Of a DNA stretch of 64,000 bases, positions 10,436-19,097 are shown one piece after another. Source of the stretch: Actinophytocola algeriensis (GTDB taxonomy: Bacteria > Actinomycetota > Actinomycetes > Mycobacteriales > Pseudonocardiaceae). A program made the position numbers and the translations under genes. A model generated the notes under the pieces. The model saw only the letters and a program-made list of their open reading frames with translations. It was not told where the DNA came from and ran no database searches. Positions within the stretch are counted from its first letter, which is position 1. Each line of letters opens with the position of its first letter. The DNA lies in assembly GCF_014203735.1 (NCBI RefSeq), contig NZ_JACHJQ010000003.1, positions 729,326-793,325 of the forward strand. The letters are read 5' to 3'.

Positions 10436-12531
10436 CCTTCGCCGATCGCAACGCGCTCTACCTGCGAACCGCGATGGAAGTGTTGCGGGACGCGGGCGGA
10501 TCACTGTCTCGGACCGAGGTGGCGGAGCGAGTCGCTGACAGGTTGGGCCTCACCGCCGACGAACGGGCGTCCGACGAACGAGGCCGGGTCAAGTGGCGGG
10601 TCCAGATGGGGTTCCGGACCTCCGAAGCCGCGATGGTCGGGTGGCTGACCAAGGGTGGCGGCTCGTGGACCGTGACCGAGTCAGGCTTGCAGGCGATGCT
10701 GGATTTCCCCGGCACAGAGTTGCTGAGCGAGCTGCGGCGCCTCTACCGAGCCCGAAACCAGACCACGAAGAAGCGCCAGTACCGAGACCCGCGCTGGTCC
10801 ACCGTGCTGAGTGCTCTCGAACACGTAGGACCGGGAAACTGGACCACATACGGCGACCTGGCCGAGCTTGTCGGAATGTCAGGGCAGGCGGTCGGCGGTT
10901 TCATGACCGAGCATCCAACTGCCAGTGGCCACCGCGTCATGACGGTCAACGGCACCATCTCGCCGAACTTCCAGTGGTGGGATCCGGAGCGCACCGACAC
11001 CCCCCGGGAAGTGCTCGAATCCGAAGGCGTCGAGTTCGACGAACGTGGTCGTGCCAGTTCGAGTCAACGGCTCACCGTCGATGATTTCCGTGACCTGCTG
11101 AGCGATCTTCTTCCGCAGCCGACCAACAAACGTGCGTGGCTGGTGCGCGGGTCGTCCGTCGAGGGGCGGGATCTGGTGCCGGTGTGGTTGCGGAAGGAGT
11201 CAGTGTCACTCGCCGCCTCCACGTTGCGGCCCGTCACTCTTCCCGTGACGCGGGCCGAGTTGAAGTCCCTTGTGGACGAGGATTACCAGCACAAGCCCTA
11301 CTCCGCTCGTGAGGCGAAGGTGGCCGAGTTCGATGCGTTCTGCAACCGGATGCGGCCCGGCGACCTCGTGCTGACAACCACCGGCGGCAAGACCTACCTG
11401 GGTCGCGTCACCGGCGAGGCCGAGTACGTCAACTCCGGGGACAAGCGTTCCAACCTGCGCCGCGCCGTGGACTGGCTCAACGACACCCGGCCGGTGCCGT
11501 TCGCGAAACTGCCGGACCCGTTGCCCGCGAAGCTGCACAACCAGTCCGACGTCGTGGACCTCACCGAGAACCTCGCCGCCGTCGAGGCCCTGCTGCGTGA
11601 GCTGGACATCGAGGTCGAGACACCCGCGCCCGCGCCGCAGAAGCCGCTGGAGTTCACGCCGGTCAGCTCCGAGCTGGCCGACGAGCTGATGATCGACCGG
11701 GACTGGCTGCAACGCAGGACCGACCTGCTGTGGCACCGCCGCCAGTTGATCCTCTACGGCCCGCCCGGCACCGGGAAGACGTTCCTCGCCCGCAAGATCG
11801 CCCAGCACCTCGCCGAGCCCAGTGCGGTCAAGCTCGTCCAGTTCCATCCGTCCTACACCTACGAGGACTTCTTCGAGGGTTTCCGGCCGGTGCAGGGGGA
11901 CGACGGGCAGCTCGCGTTCGAGCTGCGGCCCGGGCCGTTCCGGGCGCTGGTCGACGACGCGCGGACACACCCGTCCGACCCGTACATCCTGATCATCGAC
12001 GAGATCAACCGGGCGAACCTCGCCAAGGTGTTCGGTGAGCTGTACTTCCTGCTGGAGTACCGGGACGACTCGATCAGCCTGCTGTACTCCACCGAGGCGG
12101 ACTTCACGCTGCCGAAGAACGTGTTCGTGATCGGCACCATGAACACCACCGACCGCTCCATCGCGCTGGTCGACGCCGCCATGCGGCGCCGGTTCGCGTT
12201 CGTCGAGCTGCACCCGTCGCAACCGCCCACCTCGGGACTGCTGCGTGAGTGGCTGCGCCGACGCGCCGACGAGATCGCGCACCACGCCGACGCGGCGGAC
12301 CTGCTGGACGCGCTCAACCGGGCCATCGACGACCGCGAACTGGCGATCGGCCCCTCCTACCTGATGCACGACTACGTCTACCAGCGACCGGACGCGCTGG
12401 ACGAGGTGTGGGAGACCTCGATCCTGCCGCTGCTGGAGGAACACCACTTCGGCAGCCCGCGCGAGATCCTCGACCGGTACCGCCTCGCCGCGTTGCGCAA
12501 GTCCATCGACACCCGGTCGGACGAGCCGTGA
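10432..12531 (+). CDS. McrB-type AAA+ GTPase with N-terminal ATL and EVE/PUA-like reader domains
   Basis: A 699-residue protein whose ATG overlaps the methylase stop. Order: a winged-helix-like region (about 5-90); a domain at about 120-190 that aligns with alkyltransferase-like proteins (TTYGDLAELVG at 138-148, then GHRVM and NGTIS); an EVE/PUA-like segment with RPGDLVLTTTGGKTYLGRVTG (residues 308-328 in part); and a McrB AAA+ module with GPPGTGKT at 443-450, IIDEIN around 521-526 and GTMNTTDRS near 569. In MGMT enzymes the active site is PCHR and in ATLs usually PWHR; here it is SGHR (H167), so no methyl-acceptor cysteine. Known: McrB forms GTP-driven rings that activate McrC. Inference: the front domains read modified bases. 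McrC is encoded two genes downstream. Confidence 0.88.
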   Translation: MTFADRNALYLRTAMEVLRDAGGSLSRTEVAERVADRLGLTADERASDERGRVKWRVQMGFRTSEAAMVGWLTKGGGSWTVTESGLQAMLDFPGTELLSELRRLYRARNQTTKKRQYRDPRWSTVLSALEHVGPGNWTTYGDLAELVGMSGQAVGGFMTEHPTASGHRVMTVNGTISPNFQWWDPERTDTPREVLESEGVEFDERGRASSSQRLTVDDFRDLLSDLLPQPTNKRAWLVRGSSVEGRDLVPVWLRKESVSLAASTLRPVTLPVTRAELKSLVDEDYQHKPYSAREAKVAEFDAFCNRMRPGDLVLTTTGGKTYLGRVTGEAEYVNSGDKRSNLRRAVDWLNDTRPVPFAKLPDPLPAKLHNQSDVVDLTENLAAVEALLRELDIEVETPAPAPQKPLEFTPVSSELADELMIDRDWLQRRTDLLWHRRQLILYGPPGTGKTFLARKIAQHLAEPSAVKLVQFHPSYTYEDFFEGFRPVQGDDGQLAFELRPGPFRALVDDARTHPSDPYILIIDEINRANLAKVFGELYFLLEYRDDSISLLYSTEADFTLPKNVFVIGTMNTTDRSIALVDAAMRRRFAFVELHPSQPPTSGLLREWLRRRADEIAHHADAADLLDALNRAIDDRELAIGPSYLMHDYVYQRPDALDEVWETSILPLLEEHHFGSPREILDRYRLAALRKSIDTRSDEP

Positions 12532-12580
12532 CCTGCGAGGATGATGGGCGTTCCGGGCCGTCGAGGACACAGGAGGCCGC

Positions 12581-13984
12581 ATGCTGACCCGCATCGAGGT
12601 GGACGGCTTCAAGAACCTGCTGGGGCTGGCGATCGACTTCGGCCCGTTCACCTGCATCGCGGGCGAGAACGGCACCGGCAAGAGCAACGTGTTCGACGCG
12701 ATCCAGTTCCTGAGCCTGCTCGTCGACCGCTCGCTCATCGAAGCCGCCCAGGAGGTCCGGGGTATCCACGGTGAGCGGCTCGGCGACCCGCGCGACCTTT
12801 TCTGGAACGGCCACTCCTGGTCGGAACCCAGGATGCGGTTCGCGGCCGAGATGATCGTGCCCGGCGAGGTCGAGGACGACTTCGGTCGAGCTGCCAAGGC
12901 CACGATCACTTTCCTGCGCTACGAGTTGGTGATCGGCTACGCCGCCCCGAGCGGGCTGGAAAAAGTCGGCAGGCTCGTCCTGCTGGAGGAGAACCTCCGG
13001 CACATCAAGCTCGGCGACGCCCCCGCCCATCTCCGGTTTCCGCACAGCACCGGCAAGTTCCGCAACGCCGTCCTGCACGGCAAGCGCAGCGGAACCGCGT
13101 TCATCTCGACCATTGTCGAGGACGGCCAGCCGATCGTGTCCATTCACCAGGACGGTGGCAGCCGCGGCCAGCCCAAGCGGGCGGCGGCTTCCCGTGCTCC
13201 CGCCACGGTCGTCAGCACCGTGACCAGCAACGACGATCCCACCATCCTCGCCGCCCGGCGCGAGATGCAGTCGTGGCGGCGACTGGCGTTGGAACCGTCC
13301 GCGCTGCGCACCGCGGACCGGTATGTCGATGACCGCATGATGGATGTGAACGGCAGGCACCTGGCGGCCGCGCTGTTCCGGGTCGCCAATCGTGCGGGTT
13401 CCGATCCTGAGGCCGCCTACGCGAGAGTCGCCGGACGTCTGGCGGATCTGGCGGGCATCAACGTCCGGGACCTGCGTATCGACCAGGACGATGTGCGCGA
13501 ACTGCTGACCATCCAGCTGGTCGAGTCCAGCGGCCTGACACTGCCTGCGCGCAGCCTGTCGGAGGGCACGCTGCGGTTCCTGGCGCTGTGCGTGTTGCTG
13601 GAGGATCCGTCCGTCACCGGTCTGATCTGTATGGAGGAGCCGGAGAACGGGATCCATCCGGCCAACATGGACGCGATGGTCCACCTCGTCCGCGACCTCG
13701 CGGTCGACCCGCAGGCGACGCCGGGCGAGGACAACCCGTTCCGCCAGGTCGTGATCAACACCCATTCACCCGCGATCGTGCAACTTGTCGACCCGGGTGA
13801 CCTGCTGTTCGCCGACACCGCCGTCCGCAAGGGTCCGGACGGCAGCACCGCACACGTGCTTCGTCTGCGGCCGATGGCCGACACCTGGCGGGCCCGGGGT
13901 CACTCAGCGGTGACCAGGGCGGACATCCTGCCCTACCTGACCACGCACCCCGGTGCCCAGCTCAGCCTGGGGGACACCGCGTGA
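12581..13984 (+). CDS. AAA_21/OLD-type SMC-like ATPase
   Basis: A 467-residue ABC/SMC-fold ATPase with a clear AGGAGG ribosome site. Seen: Walker A GENGTGKSN at 28-36, ABC-type signature SEGTLRFLAL near 327, Walker B LICMEEPENG around 348-357, and the H-loop NTHSPA at 393-398. There is no TOPRIM domain at its C-terminus, unlike OLD or GajA; instead a separate small DUF4276 gene follows with a GTGA overlap. Known: pairs of such ATPases with a small TOPRIM-type protein (for example AriA-AriB of PARIS) act in phage defence. Inference: ATPase sensor/regulator half of a split OLD-like module lodged between mcrB and mcrC. It could also be a RecF-like accessory to McrBC. Confidence 0.82.
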   Translation: MLTRIEVDGFKNLLGLAIDFGPFTCIAGENGTGKSNVFDAIQFLSLLVDRSLIEAAQEVRGIHGERLGDPRDLFWNGHSWSEPRMRFAAEMIVPGEVEDDFGRAAKATITFLRYELVIGYAAPSGLEKVGRLVLLEENLRHIKLGDAPAHLRFPHSTGKFRNAVLHGKRSGTAFISTIVEDGQPIVSIHQDGGSRGQPKRAAASRAPATVVSTVTSNDDPTILAARREMQSWRRLALEPSALRTADRYVDDRMMDVNGRHLAAALFRVANRAGSDPEAAYARVAGRLADLAGINVRDLRIDQDDVRELLTIQLVESSGLTLPARSLSEGTLRFLALCVLLEDPSVTGLICMEEPENGIHPANMDAMVHLVRDLAVDPQATPGEDNPFRQVVINTHSPAIVQLVDPGDLLFADTAVRKGPDGSTAHVLRLRPMADTWRARGHSAVTRADILPYLTTHPGAQLSLGDTA

Positions 13985-14622
13985 CCATCCGCATCGTGTT
14001 CCTTCGTGAAGGCACCAGCGACAGCGGGATCGTGCCGCACATCGAGGCGATCGCGGCGAACCACGACCTCGACGTGTCAGTCACCGACCCGGAACTGGAC
14101 CGGCTGCCGAAGCCGCCCGGGCTGGCCGTGGCGGCCAAACTGCGGGCGGTGCTGGAGATGGGTGGTGTGTACGACCTGATCGTGGTGCACCGCGACGCCG
14201 ACAACCAGGGTGTCGACGCCCGTGTCGACGAGATCGCCGCGGCCGTCGCCGTAGTGACCGCAGACGTGCCGCACGTTCCGGTCGTACCGGTTCGGATGAC
14301 CGAGGCGTGGCTCCTCACCAGCGAGGACGAGGTGCGCCGGGTCGCGGGGAACCCGACGGGCAGGATGCCGCTGGGCCTGCCGAACCTCGGCGCTCTCGAA
14401 CGGATCGCCGATCCGAAGGAACTGCTCAGGGACGCTCTCGCCACGGCGTCCGGAGTCTCGGGCCGACGACTCGACCAGGTCAGGAAACGGTTCTCCCAGC
14501 ACCGGCGGCAGCTGCTGGAGCGGTTGGACCGGGACGGCCCGGTAGCCCGGTTGCCGTCCTGGCAGCACTTCGTCACCGGAGTCGAAGCCGGGCTGAAGGC
14601 CGCGTGCGATGCCGGTCGTTGA
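13981..14622 (+). CDS. DUF4276-family TOPRIM-like protein
   Basis: A 213-residue protein starting at GTG inside the stop of the ATPase gene. The N-terminus has hydrophobic-strand-REGTSD with acidic E10, and VVHRDAD places D72 and D74 after a second strand; this E...DxD pattern is the TOPRIM metal-binding layout. DUF4276 proteins are commonly encoded beside SMC-type ATPases. No helicase, transmembrane or signal segment is visible. Inference: nuclease or effector partner of the upstream ATPase, by analogy with OLD/PARIS systems. The family assignment is fairly firm, the catalytic role is not proven. It overlaps the mcrC start by 14 bases. Confidence 0.72.
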   Translation: MTIRIVFLREGTSDSGIVPHIEAIAANHDLDVSVTDPELDRLPKPPGLAVAAKLRAVLEMGGVYDLIVVHRDADNQGVDARVDEIAAAVAVVTADVPHVPVVPVRMTEAWLLTSEDEVRRVAGNPTGRMPLGLPNLGALERIADPKELLRDALATASGVSGRRLDQVRKRFSQHRRQLLERLDRDGPVARLPSWQHFVTGVEAGLKAACDAGR

Positions 14623-15787
14623 ACTGGACGAGCTGGGCAGTTCCGCGCACTCGCTCACCACCGAACAGGGGCAACGGCTCGCCCGGTCGGGGTTGGTGTC
14701 CGCGGCCCCGTCCGCGCTCGTGCCGGGGCAGTGGGACGTCGCGGCCCGCGGCAAGGTGGGTGTTGCCCGGGTTGGGGATGTCGACCTGTGGATCCGGCCG
14801 AAGCTCGACATCGCGCGGCTCCTGTTCCTCGTCGGCTACGCGGTCGACCCGAAGGGGTGGCGTGACGACGAGGTCGAGCTGGCGACCGGTGACGGGCTGG
14901 TGCCCGCGGTCGCGAACGCGCTGTGGCGGCAGACCGAACGCGCGTTGCGCCAGGGTCTGCTTCAGGGCTACCGCGAGGTCGAGGAAACCTCGTATGTCCT
15001 GCGTGGCCGGTTGCGGGAGGCCGACCAGCTCCGCAGGCACCACGGGCGGGTGATCCCGATGGAACTGCGGCACGACGACTTCACCGTGGACGTGGCAGAG
15101 AACCAGATCCTCCTGGCCGCCGTCACCCGCATGCTCACGGTGCCCAGGGTGGACGACCAGTCGCGGCAGCGGCTCACCGCACTGCGTGTTCGCCTCGCCG
15201 ACGTGACCTCCCTGATTCGTGGCGCGCGGCTGCCCGCGTGGCGGCCGAACCGGCTCAACGCCCGATACCACAGCGCTCTGCGGCTCGCGGAGATCGTGTG
15301 GCAGGCCACCTCACCCGAGCACGCGCCCGGCACAGTCACCGCGACCGGGTTCCTGTTCGACCTCGCCAGGGTGTTCGAGGACTTCGTCACGGTCGGCCTC
15401 GCCGAAGCGCTGCCCACCCACGCGGCGGGCACCGCGCATCGTCAGTATCCGTGCTCACTCGACGAAGCGGCGGCCGTGGGCATGAAACCCGACCTGGTCT
15501 GGCGGGTCGGCGGTAGCCCGGCGGCCGTGGTGGACGCGAAGTACAAGCAGGAGAAGCCGGAGGGCTACCCGAACGCCGACCTGTACCAGCTGCTGGCCTA
15601 CTGCACCGCACTCGGACTTCGGCGCGGCCATCTCGTCTACGCCAAGGGAAACGGCCTGCCCGCGCGGCACGTCGTGCGGCATGCCGGGGTGGAGATCGTC
15701 TGCCACGCGCTGGATCTGACACTGCGGCCGGCGGAGCTGCTGGGCCTCATCGACCGACTGGCAAGGGACCTCGCCGGGAACAAGTAA
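14609..15787 (+). CDS. mcrC: McrC-type nuclease subunit
   Basis: A 392-residue McrC homologue. The N-terminal half binds the McrB ring in the family; the C-terminal half has a PD-(D/E)xK nuclease core with KPD (D295) followed by VVDAKYK (D309, K311), which are the expected metal and lysine residues. The ATG overlaps the DUF4276 gene by 14 bases. Known: McrB-McrC cleaves DNA carrying modified bases, using GTP. Odd feature: in ordinary loci mcrC follows mcrB directly, but here two genes separate them. The catalytic residues are intact, so the nuclease should be active. Confidence 0.88.
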   Translation: MPVVELDELGSSAHSLTTEQGQRLARSGLVSAAPSALVPGQWDVAARGKVGVARVGDVDLWIRPKLDIARLLFLVGYAVDPKGWRDDEVELATGDGLVPAVANALWRQTERALRQGLLQGYREVEETSYVLRGRLREADQLRRHHGRVIPMELRHDDFTVDVAENQILLAAVTRMLTVPRVDDQSRQRLTALRVRLADVTSLIRGARLPAWRPNRLNARYHSALRLAEIVWQATSPEHAPGTVTATGFLFDLARVFEDFVTVGLAEALPTHAAGTAHRQYPCSLDEAAAVGMKPDLVWRVGGSPAAVVDAKYKQEKPEGYPNADLYQLLAYCTALGLRRGHLVYAKGNGLPARHVVRHAGVEIVCHALDLTLRPAELLGLIDRLARDLAGNK

Positions 15788-15798
15788 ACGGAGGAGAA

Positions 15799-17901
15799 GT
15801 GCCGACACTGGGGATCGCGCGGGAGTTCCTGCGTGAGTTCGGGAAACTCCAACGGCCCGTCCAGGACAAGGTGTACGAGACGTTCGCCAAGTTCGAGGAG
15901 GCGACGTTCGCGGGTATCCACCTGGAAACCATCCGCAACGTCCGCGACCCGCGGCTGCGGTCCATCCGGATCGACCAGTTCTGGCGCGGCATCGTCCTCG
16001 CTCCGACCTCCGGTGACGCGTACGTGCTGCTTCGCGTGCTTCCGCACGACGACGCGTACCAGTGGGCGCGGCGCAGGACCGCGAGCGTCAACCGGGTCAC
16101 CGGCGGCATCGAGATCCGTGACGTGGTCTCGATGGAGGATCGTATGCCTCGGCTGGAGGAGCGGGCGGCGACCACCACCACGCGTCTGCTCAGCGGGGTG
16201 AGCGACGCCGACCTGCGGCGACTGGGTATCGACGACCAGGTTCTCGCGTTCGCGCGCACCCTCACCGACCACGACCAGCTCGAAACGGCCCGCATCATGC
16301 TGCCGGAACCCCAGTACGACGCCCTGGTCGGGCTCGCCGTCGGCATGAGCCCCGAAGAGGTGTGGGCCGAGATCGCCGACACCCTCGAACCCGGCGACTA
16401 CGACCCGGACGACGTGACCGCCGCCCTCACCCGCTCTTCGAAGCAGGTCGTCCTGGTCAGCGGACCGGAGGAGCTGATGGAGGTGTTCAGCTACCCGTTC
16501 GACCTGTGGCGGGTCTACCTGCACCCGGTGCAGCACCGCGTCGCGTACGGCGACTTCTCCGGGCCGGTGCGGGTCACCGGTGGACCGGGCACCGGCAAGA
16601 CCGTCGCCGTGCTGCACCGGGCGAAGCACCTCGCCGAGCGGTCCACACGCGACCGGTCGGTGCTGGTGACCACCTTCACCAAGACCCTGACCGGTTCCCT
16701 TGAGGACCAGCTCCACACACTGGTCGAGGACGACGCCGTGCTGCGCCGGATCGACGTGCGGCACGTGGACCAGATCGCCAACCAGGTCGTCACCGCGGCA
16801 CACGGGCGGGTCGGCATCCTGTCGACCGACGAACAGCGCCAGGTGTGGCGGACGGTGATCGGGGCGACCGGGGCCGGATTCACCGACACCTTCCTCGCGC
16901 AGGAGTGGCGTGATGTCGTGCTCGCGCAACAGATCGCCGACCTCGACGGCTACCTGGCCGCGCGGCGCCGCGGCCGGGGACGCCAGCTCGGCACCCGCCA
17001 GAAGGAACAGGTGTGGACGGCGGTGTCGGCGTTCGTCGACGAGCTGCGCCGCCGTGACCGCTGGACCTACGAGACGGTGTGCGTGGAAGCGGCCCGGCTG
17101 TTGGCCGAGCGGCCCGACAAGCCCTACCAGCACATCGTCGTCGACGAGGGGCAGGACCTCGGTCCGTGGGGCTGGCGTCTGCTGCGTGCCGCGGTGGCCG
17201 AGTCCGGCAATGACCTGTTCATCGCCGCGGACGCACACCAGCGCATCTACGGTCACCGGGTCTCCTTGCGGCAGCTCGGGATCAACATCACGGGCCGGTC
17301 CGCGCGGCTGACGTTGAACTACCGCACCACGGCGGAGATCCTCGGGTGGAGCATCGGCCTGCTGCGCGGGCAGGAGATCGACGCCCTCAACGAGGATCTC
17401 GACACACTCGCGGGCTGTCGCTCGGACGTGCACGGCGAACCACCTGCCCTGCGCCCCGCGATGAGCGAACGGGAGGAGTCGCAGGCGGTCGTCGAGGACG
17501 TGCGCGAGTGGCTCGCCGCCGGTGTGGAGCCGGACCAGGTCGGCATCGCCGCGCGTACGTGGAGCCAGGTGGCGTCGGCGCTGTCGGCGTTGGACAGGGC
17601 CGGTCTGCCGACGACGTCGCTCGCGCGGTCGAAGCCGGTCGCCGGGCGCATCTCGGGGGCGACGATGCACGCGATGAAGGGGCTGGAGTTCCGCTCTGTC
17701 GCCGTGGTCGGGCTCGGCGAGGAGTCGATGCCGTCACCGCGGGCGGTCACGCCGATCGAGGAGGACCCGGTCGCCCACGAACTCGATCTTCAGCAGGAAC
17801 GCTGCCTGCTGTTCGTCGCCTGCACCCGGGCACGGGAGACGTTGCGCCTCTCGTGGCACGGGGTGCCGTCGTCGCTGCTGCCGCCGGAGGCTAGGTCGTG
17901 A
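15799..17901 (+). CDS. UvrD/Rep-family helicase with N-terminal RelE-like domain
   Basis: A 700-residue SF1A helicase; GTG start preceded by GGAGGAGAAG. The first ~95 residues (LETIRNVRDPRLRSIRID, then HHDDAYQWA-like YQWARRR) resemble the RelE/ParE toxin fold, an N-terminal extension seen in many actinobacterial UvrD-like proteins. Helicase motifs follow: GGPGTGKT at 261-268, VVDEGQD with D449-E450, an NYRTT motif near 507, and a final ACTRARETLRLSW. Eleven bases separate it from mcrC, and its 3' end overlaps the convergent DUF397 gene by 11 bases, so it closes the operon. Role: 3'-5' ATP-dependent unwinding of DNA. Inference: processes DNA ends produced by McrBC; a general repair role cannot be excluded. 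Confidence 0.85.
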   Translation: MPTLGIAREFLREFGKLQRPVQDKVYETFAKFEEATFAGIHLETIRNVRDPRLRSIRIDQFWRGIVLAPTSGDAYVLLRVLPHDDAYQWARRRTASVNRVTGGIEIRDVVSMEDRMPRLEERAATTTTRLLSGVSDADLRRLGIDDQVLAFARTLTDHDQLETARIMLPEPQYDALVGLAVGMSPEEVWAEIADTLEPGDYDPDDVTAALTRSSKQVVLVSGPEELMEVFSYPFDLWRVYLHPVQHRVAYGDFSGPVRVTGGPGTGKTVAVLHRAKHLAERSTRDRSVLVTTFTKTLTGSLEDQLHTLVEDDAVLRRIDVRHVDQIANQVVTAAHGRVGILSTDEQRQVWRTVIGATGAGFTDTFLAQEWRDVVLAQQIADLDGYLAARRRGRGRQLGTRQKEQVWTAVSAFVDELRRRDRWTYETVCVEAARLLAERPDKPYQHIVVDEGQDLGPWGWRLLRAAVAESGNDLFIAADAHQRIYGHRVSLRQLGINITGRSARLTLNYRTTAEILGWSIGLLRGQEIDALNEDLDTLAGCRSDVHGEPPALRPAMSEREESQAVVEDVREWLAAGVEPDQVGIAARTWSQVASALSALDRAGLPTTSLARSKPVAGRISGATMHAMKGLEFRSVAVVGLGEESMPSPRAVTPIEEDPVAHELDLQQERCLLFVACTRARETLRLSWHGVPSSLLPPEARS

Positions 17902-18091
17902 CGTGCAGCAGCAACGAGGTCAGACCGGCGCGGGGGAGTTCGAGCACAGCAGGTTCCTTGGCTGCCTTGCTGTCGCGCAGCGCACACCTGTCTGCGGGCA
18001 GCAGCGCGGCCTCGACACAGTTTCCGCCCCCGGTGCCTCCGCTGCCGGAGAAGCTGCTCCTGCGCCACACCAGGTCCGACCCGCTCGTCAT
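17891..18091 (-). CDS. DUF397 domain protein
   Basis: A 66-residue protein with the DUF397 pattern WRRSSFSG, NCVE and ALRDSK, ending in a hydrophobic strand. Such proteins are encoded beside XRE/DUF5753 regulators throughout Streptomyces and Pseudonocardiaceae, and some pairs (WhiJ-like, and related toxin-antitoxin-like pairs) influence development. It lies 18 bases downstream of the XRE gene on the same strand, so the two are one transcription unit. Its stop overlaps the 3' end of the UvrD helicase gene by 11 bases. Confidence 0.85.
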   Translation of the reverse strand: MTSGSDLVWRRSSFSGSGGTGGGNCVEAALLPADRCALRDSKAAKEPAVLELPRAGLTSLLLHVTT

Positions 18092-18109
18092 GGAGGCCCC
18101 TTCTCGTCG

Positions 18110-18994
18110 TCAGCCTCCAGTCTCCCCGGCCGCCCTGATCGAGTCCAGTGACCTGGCTGGCGACATTGCGCGCTGGGTCAGGATTCCCCACCGTTCCAGC
18201 AGTTCGCGGACATGGCCCCGATCCTCGATGTAGATCGAGCCACCCTGGCCTTCCGCGTAGCCGACATCCGGAATCGGCTCCGGCAAAGTCAGGATCGAGA
18301 ACGGGCCGTCCACGGCCGGGGTCGCGCCCGCTGAACGCGGCAACACCTGCAGCGTGATGTGCTCCGACTCCGCCGCGTCCACCAACCTGGCGAGCTGACC
18401 GCGTAGCACCGACGGCGTCCCGATCGGCCGCGTCAGCACCGTTTCGTCGATGATCACGTGGTACCGCAACGGCTTCGGCCGGTTCAGCACGCGCTGCCGG
18501 GCCATCCGCGCGAGCACGCGGCGCTCGGCCACCTCGTAGTCCAGTCCGGGGTTCGCGCCGGTCACCAGCGCCCGCGTGTAGTCGGGCGTCTGCAACAGGC
18601 CGGGTACCACGATCGTCTCCAGTTGCCGGACCGCGAGCAGCGCGGCTTCGACGTTCAGCAGCTCGTGGAAGTCTGCGGGCAGGTCCTTGCGCAGAGCCAG
18701 CCAATAGCCGCGCTCACCGGCCCGCGCCGACAATCCCAGCACCCACTCGCGGGTGTTCGAATCCGTGACCTCGTAAGCGTCGAGCATCCGTTCCACGTCG
18801 AACGACTTCACGCCCTGCTGCCGGTTCTCGATCCGGCTGATCTTCGACGTGGACCACTTGCCGCCGATCCGGTTCAGCCGCTCGACGGTCTCGTCCATCG
18901 TCCAGCCGTGCTGTTCCCGCAGCTGGCGCAGCGTCTCGGTGAGCTGCCAGCGCCGCACGGTCGCGGTCACGACCCACTCGTCCTCCTCCGACAC
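18110..18994 (-). CDS. XRE-family regulator with DUF5753
   Basis: The chosen GTG start (18994) follows GAAGGGGT and gives 294 residues, typical for the family; an ATG at 19036 would add 14 residues but has no ribosome site. An HTH lies at about residues 17-60 (LRQLREQHGWTMDETVERL, then KISRIENRQQG), followed by the DUF5753 domain with the usual LETIVVPGLLQTPDYTRAL stretch and HITLQVLP. These proteins bind DNA and partner with DUF397 proteins. The gene is divergent from two small genes at 19098, so the 103-bp gap probably holds both promoters and its operator. Confidence 0.88.
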   Translation of the reverse strand: MSEEDEWVVTATVRRWQLTETLRQLREQHGWTMDETVERLNRIGGKWSTSKISRIENRQQGVKSFDVERMLDAYEVTDSNTREWVLGLSARAGERGYWLALRKDLPADFHELLNVEAALLAVRQLETIVVPGLLQTPDYTRALVTGANPGLDYEVAERRVLARMARQRVLNRPKPLRYHVIIDETVLTRPIGTPSVLRGQLARLVDAAESEHITLQVLPRSAGATPAVDGPFSILTLPEPIPDVGYAEGQGGSIYIEDRGHVRELLERWGILTQRAMSPARSLDSIRAAGETGG

Positions 18995-19097
18995 CGGTAC
19001 CCCTTCCGAGTGAAAAATGGGAATCCCACTTTTCATCCTTACGGTTGAGCGATCAGTGTATCTCACGTCAGGTAGCGGATCGAACACGAGGTGTGGC
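18995..19097. promoter_or_regulatory. Divergent promoter region between XRE and small-gene operon
   Basis: This short AT-richer gap separates divergent start codons. It contains GTGGGATTCCCAT and AAAATGGGAATCCCAC-like overlapping inverted sequence (about 19013-19032), a possible binding site. No -10/-35 pair could be fixed by eye. Confidence 0.4.
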
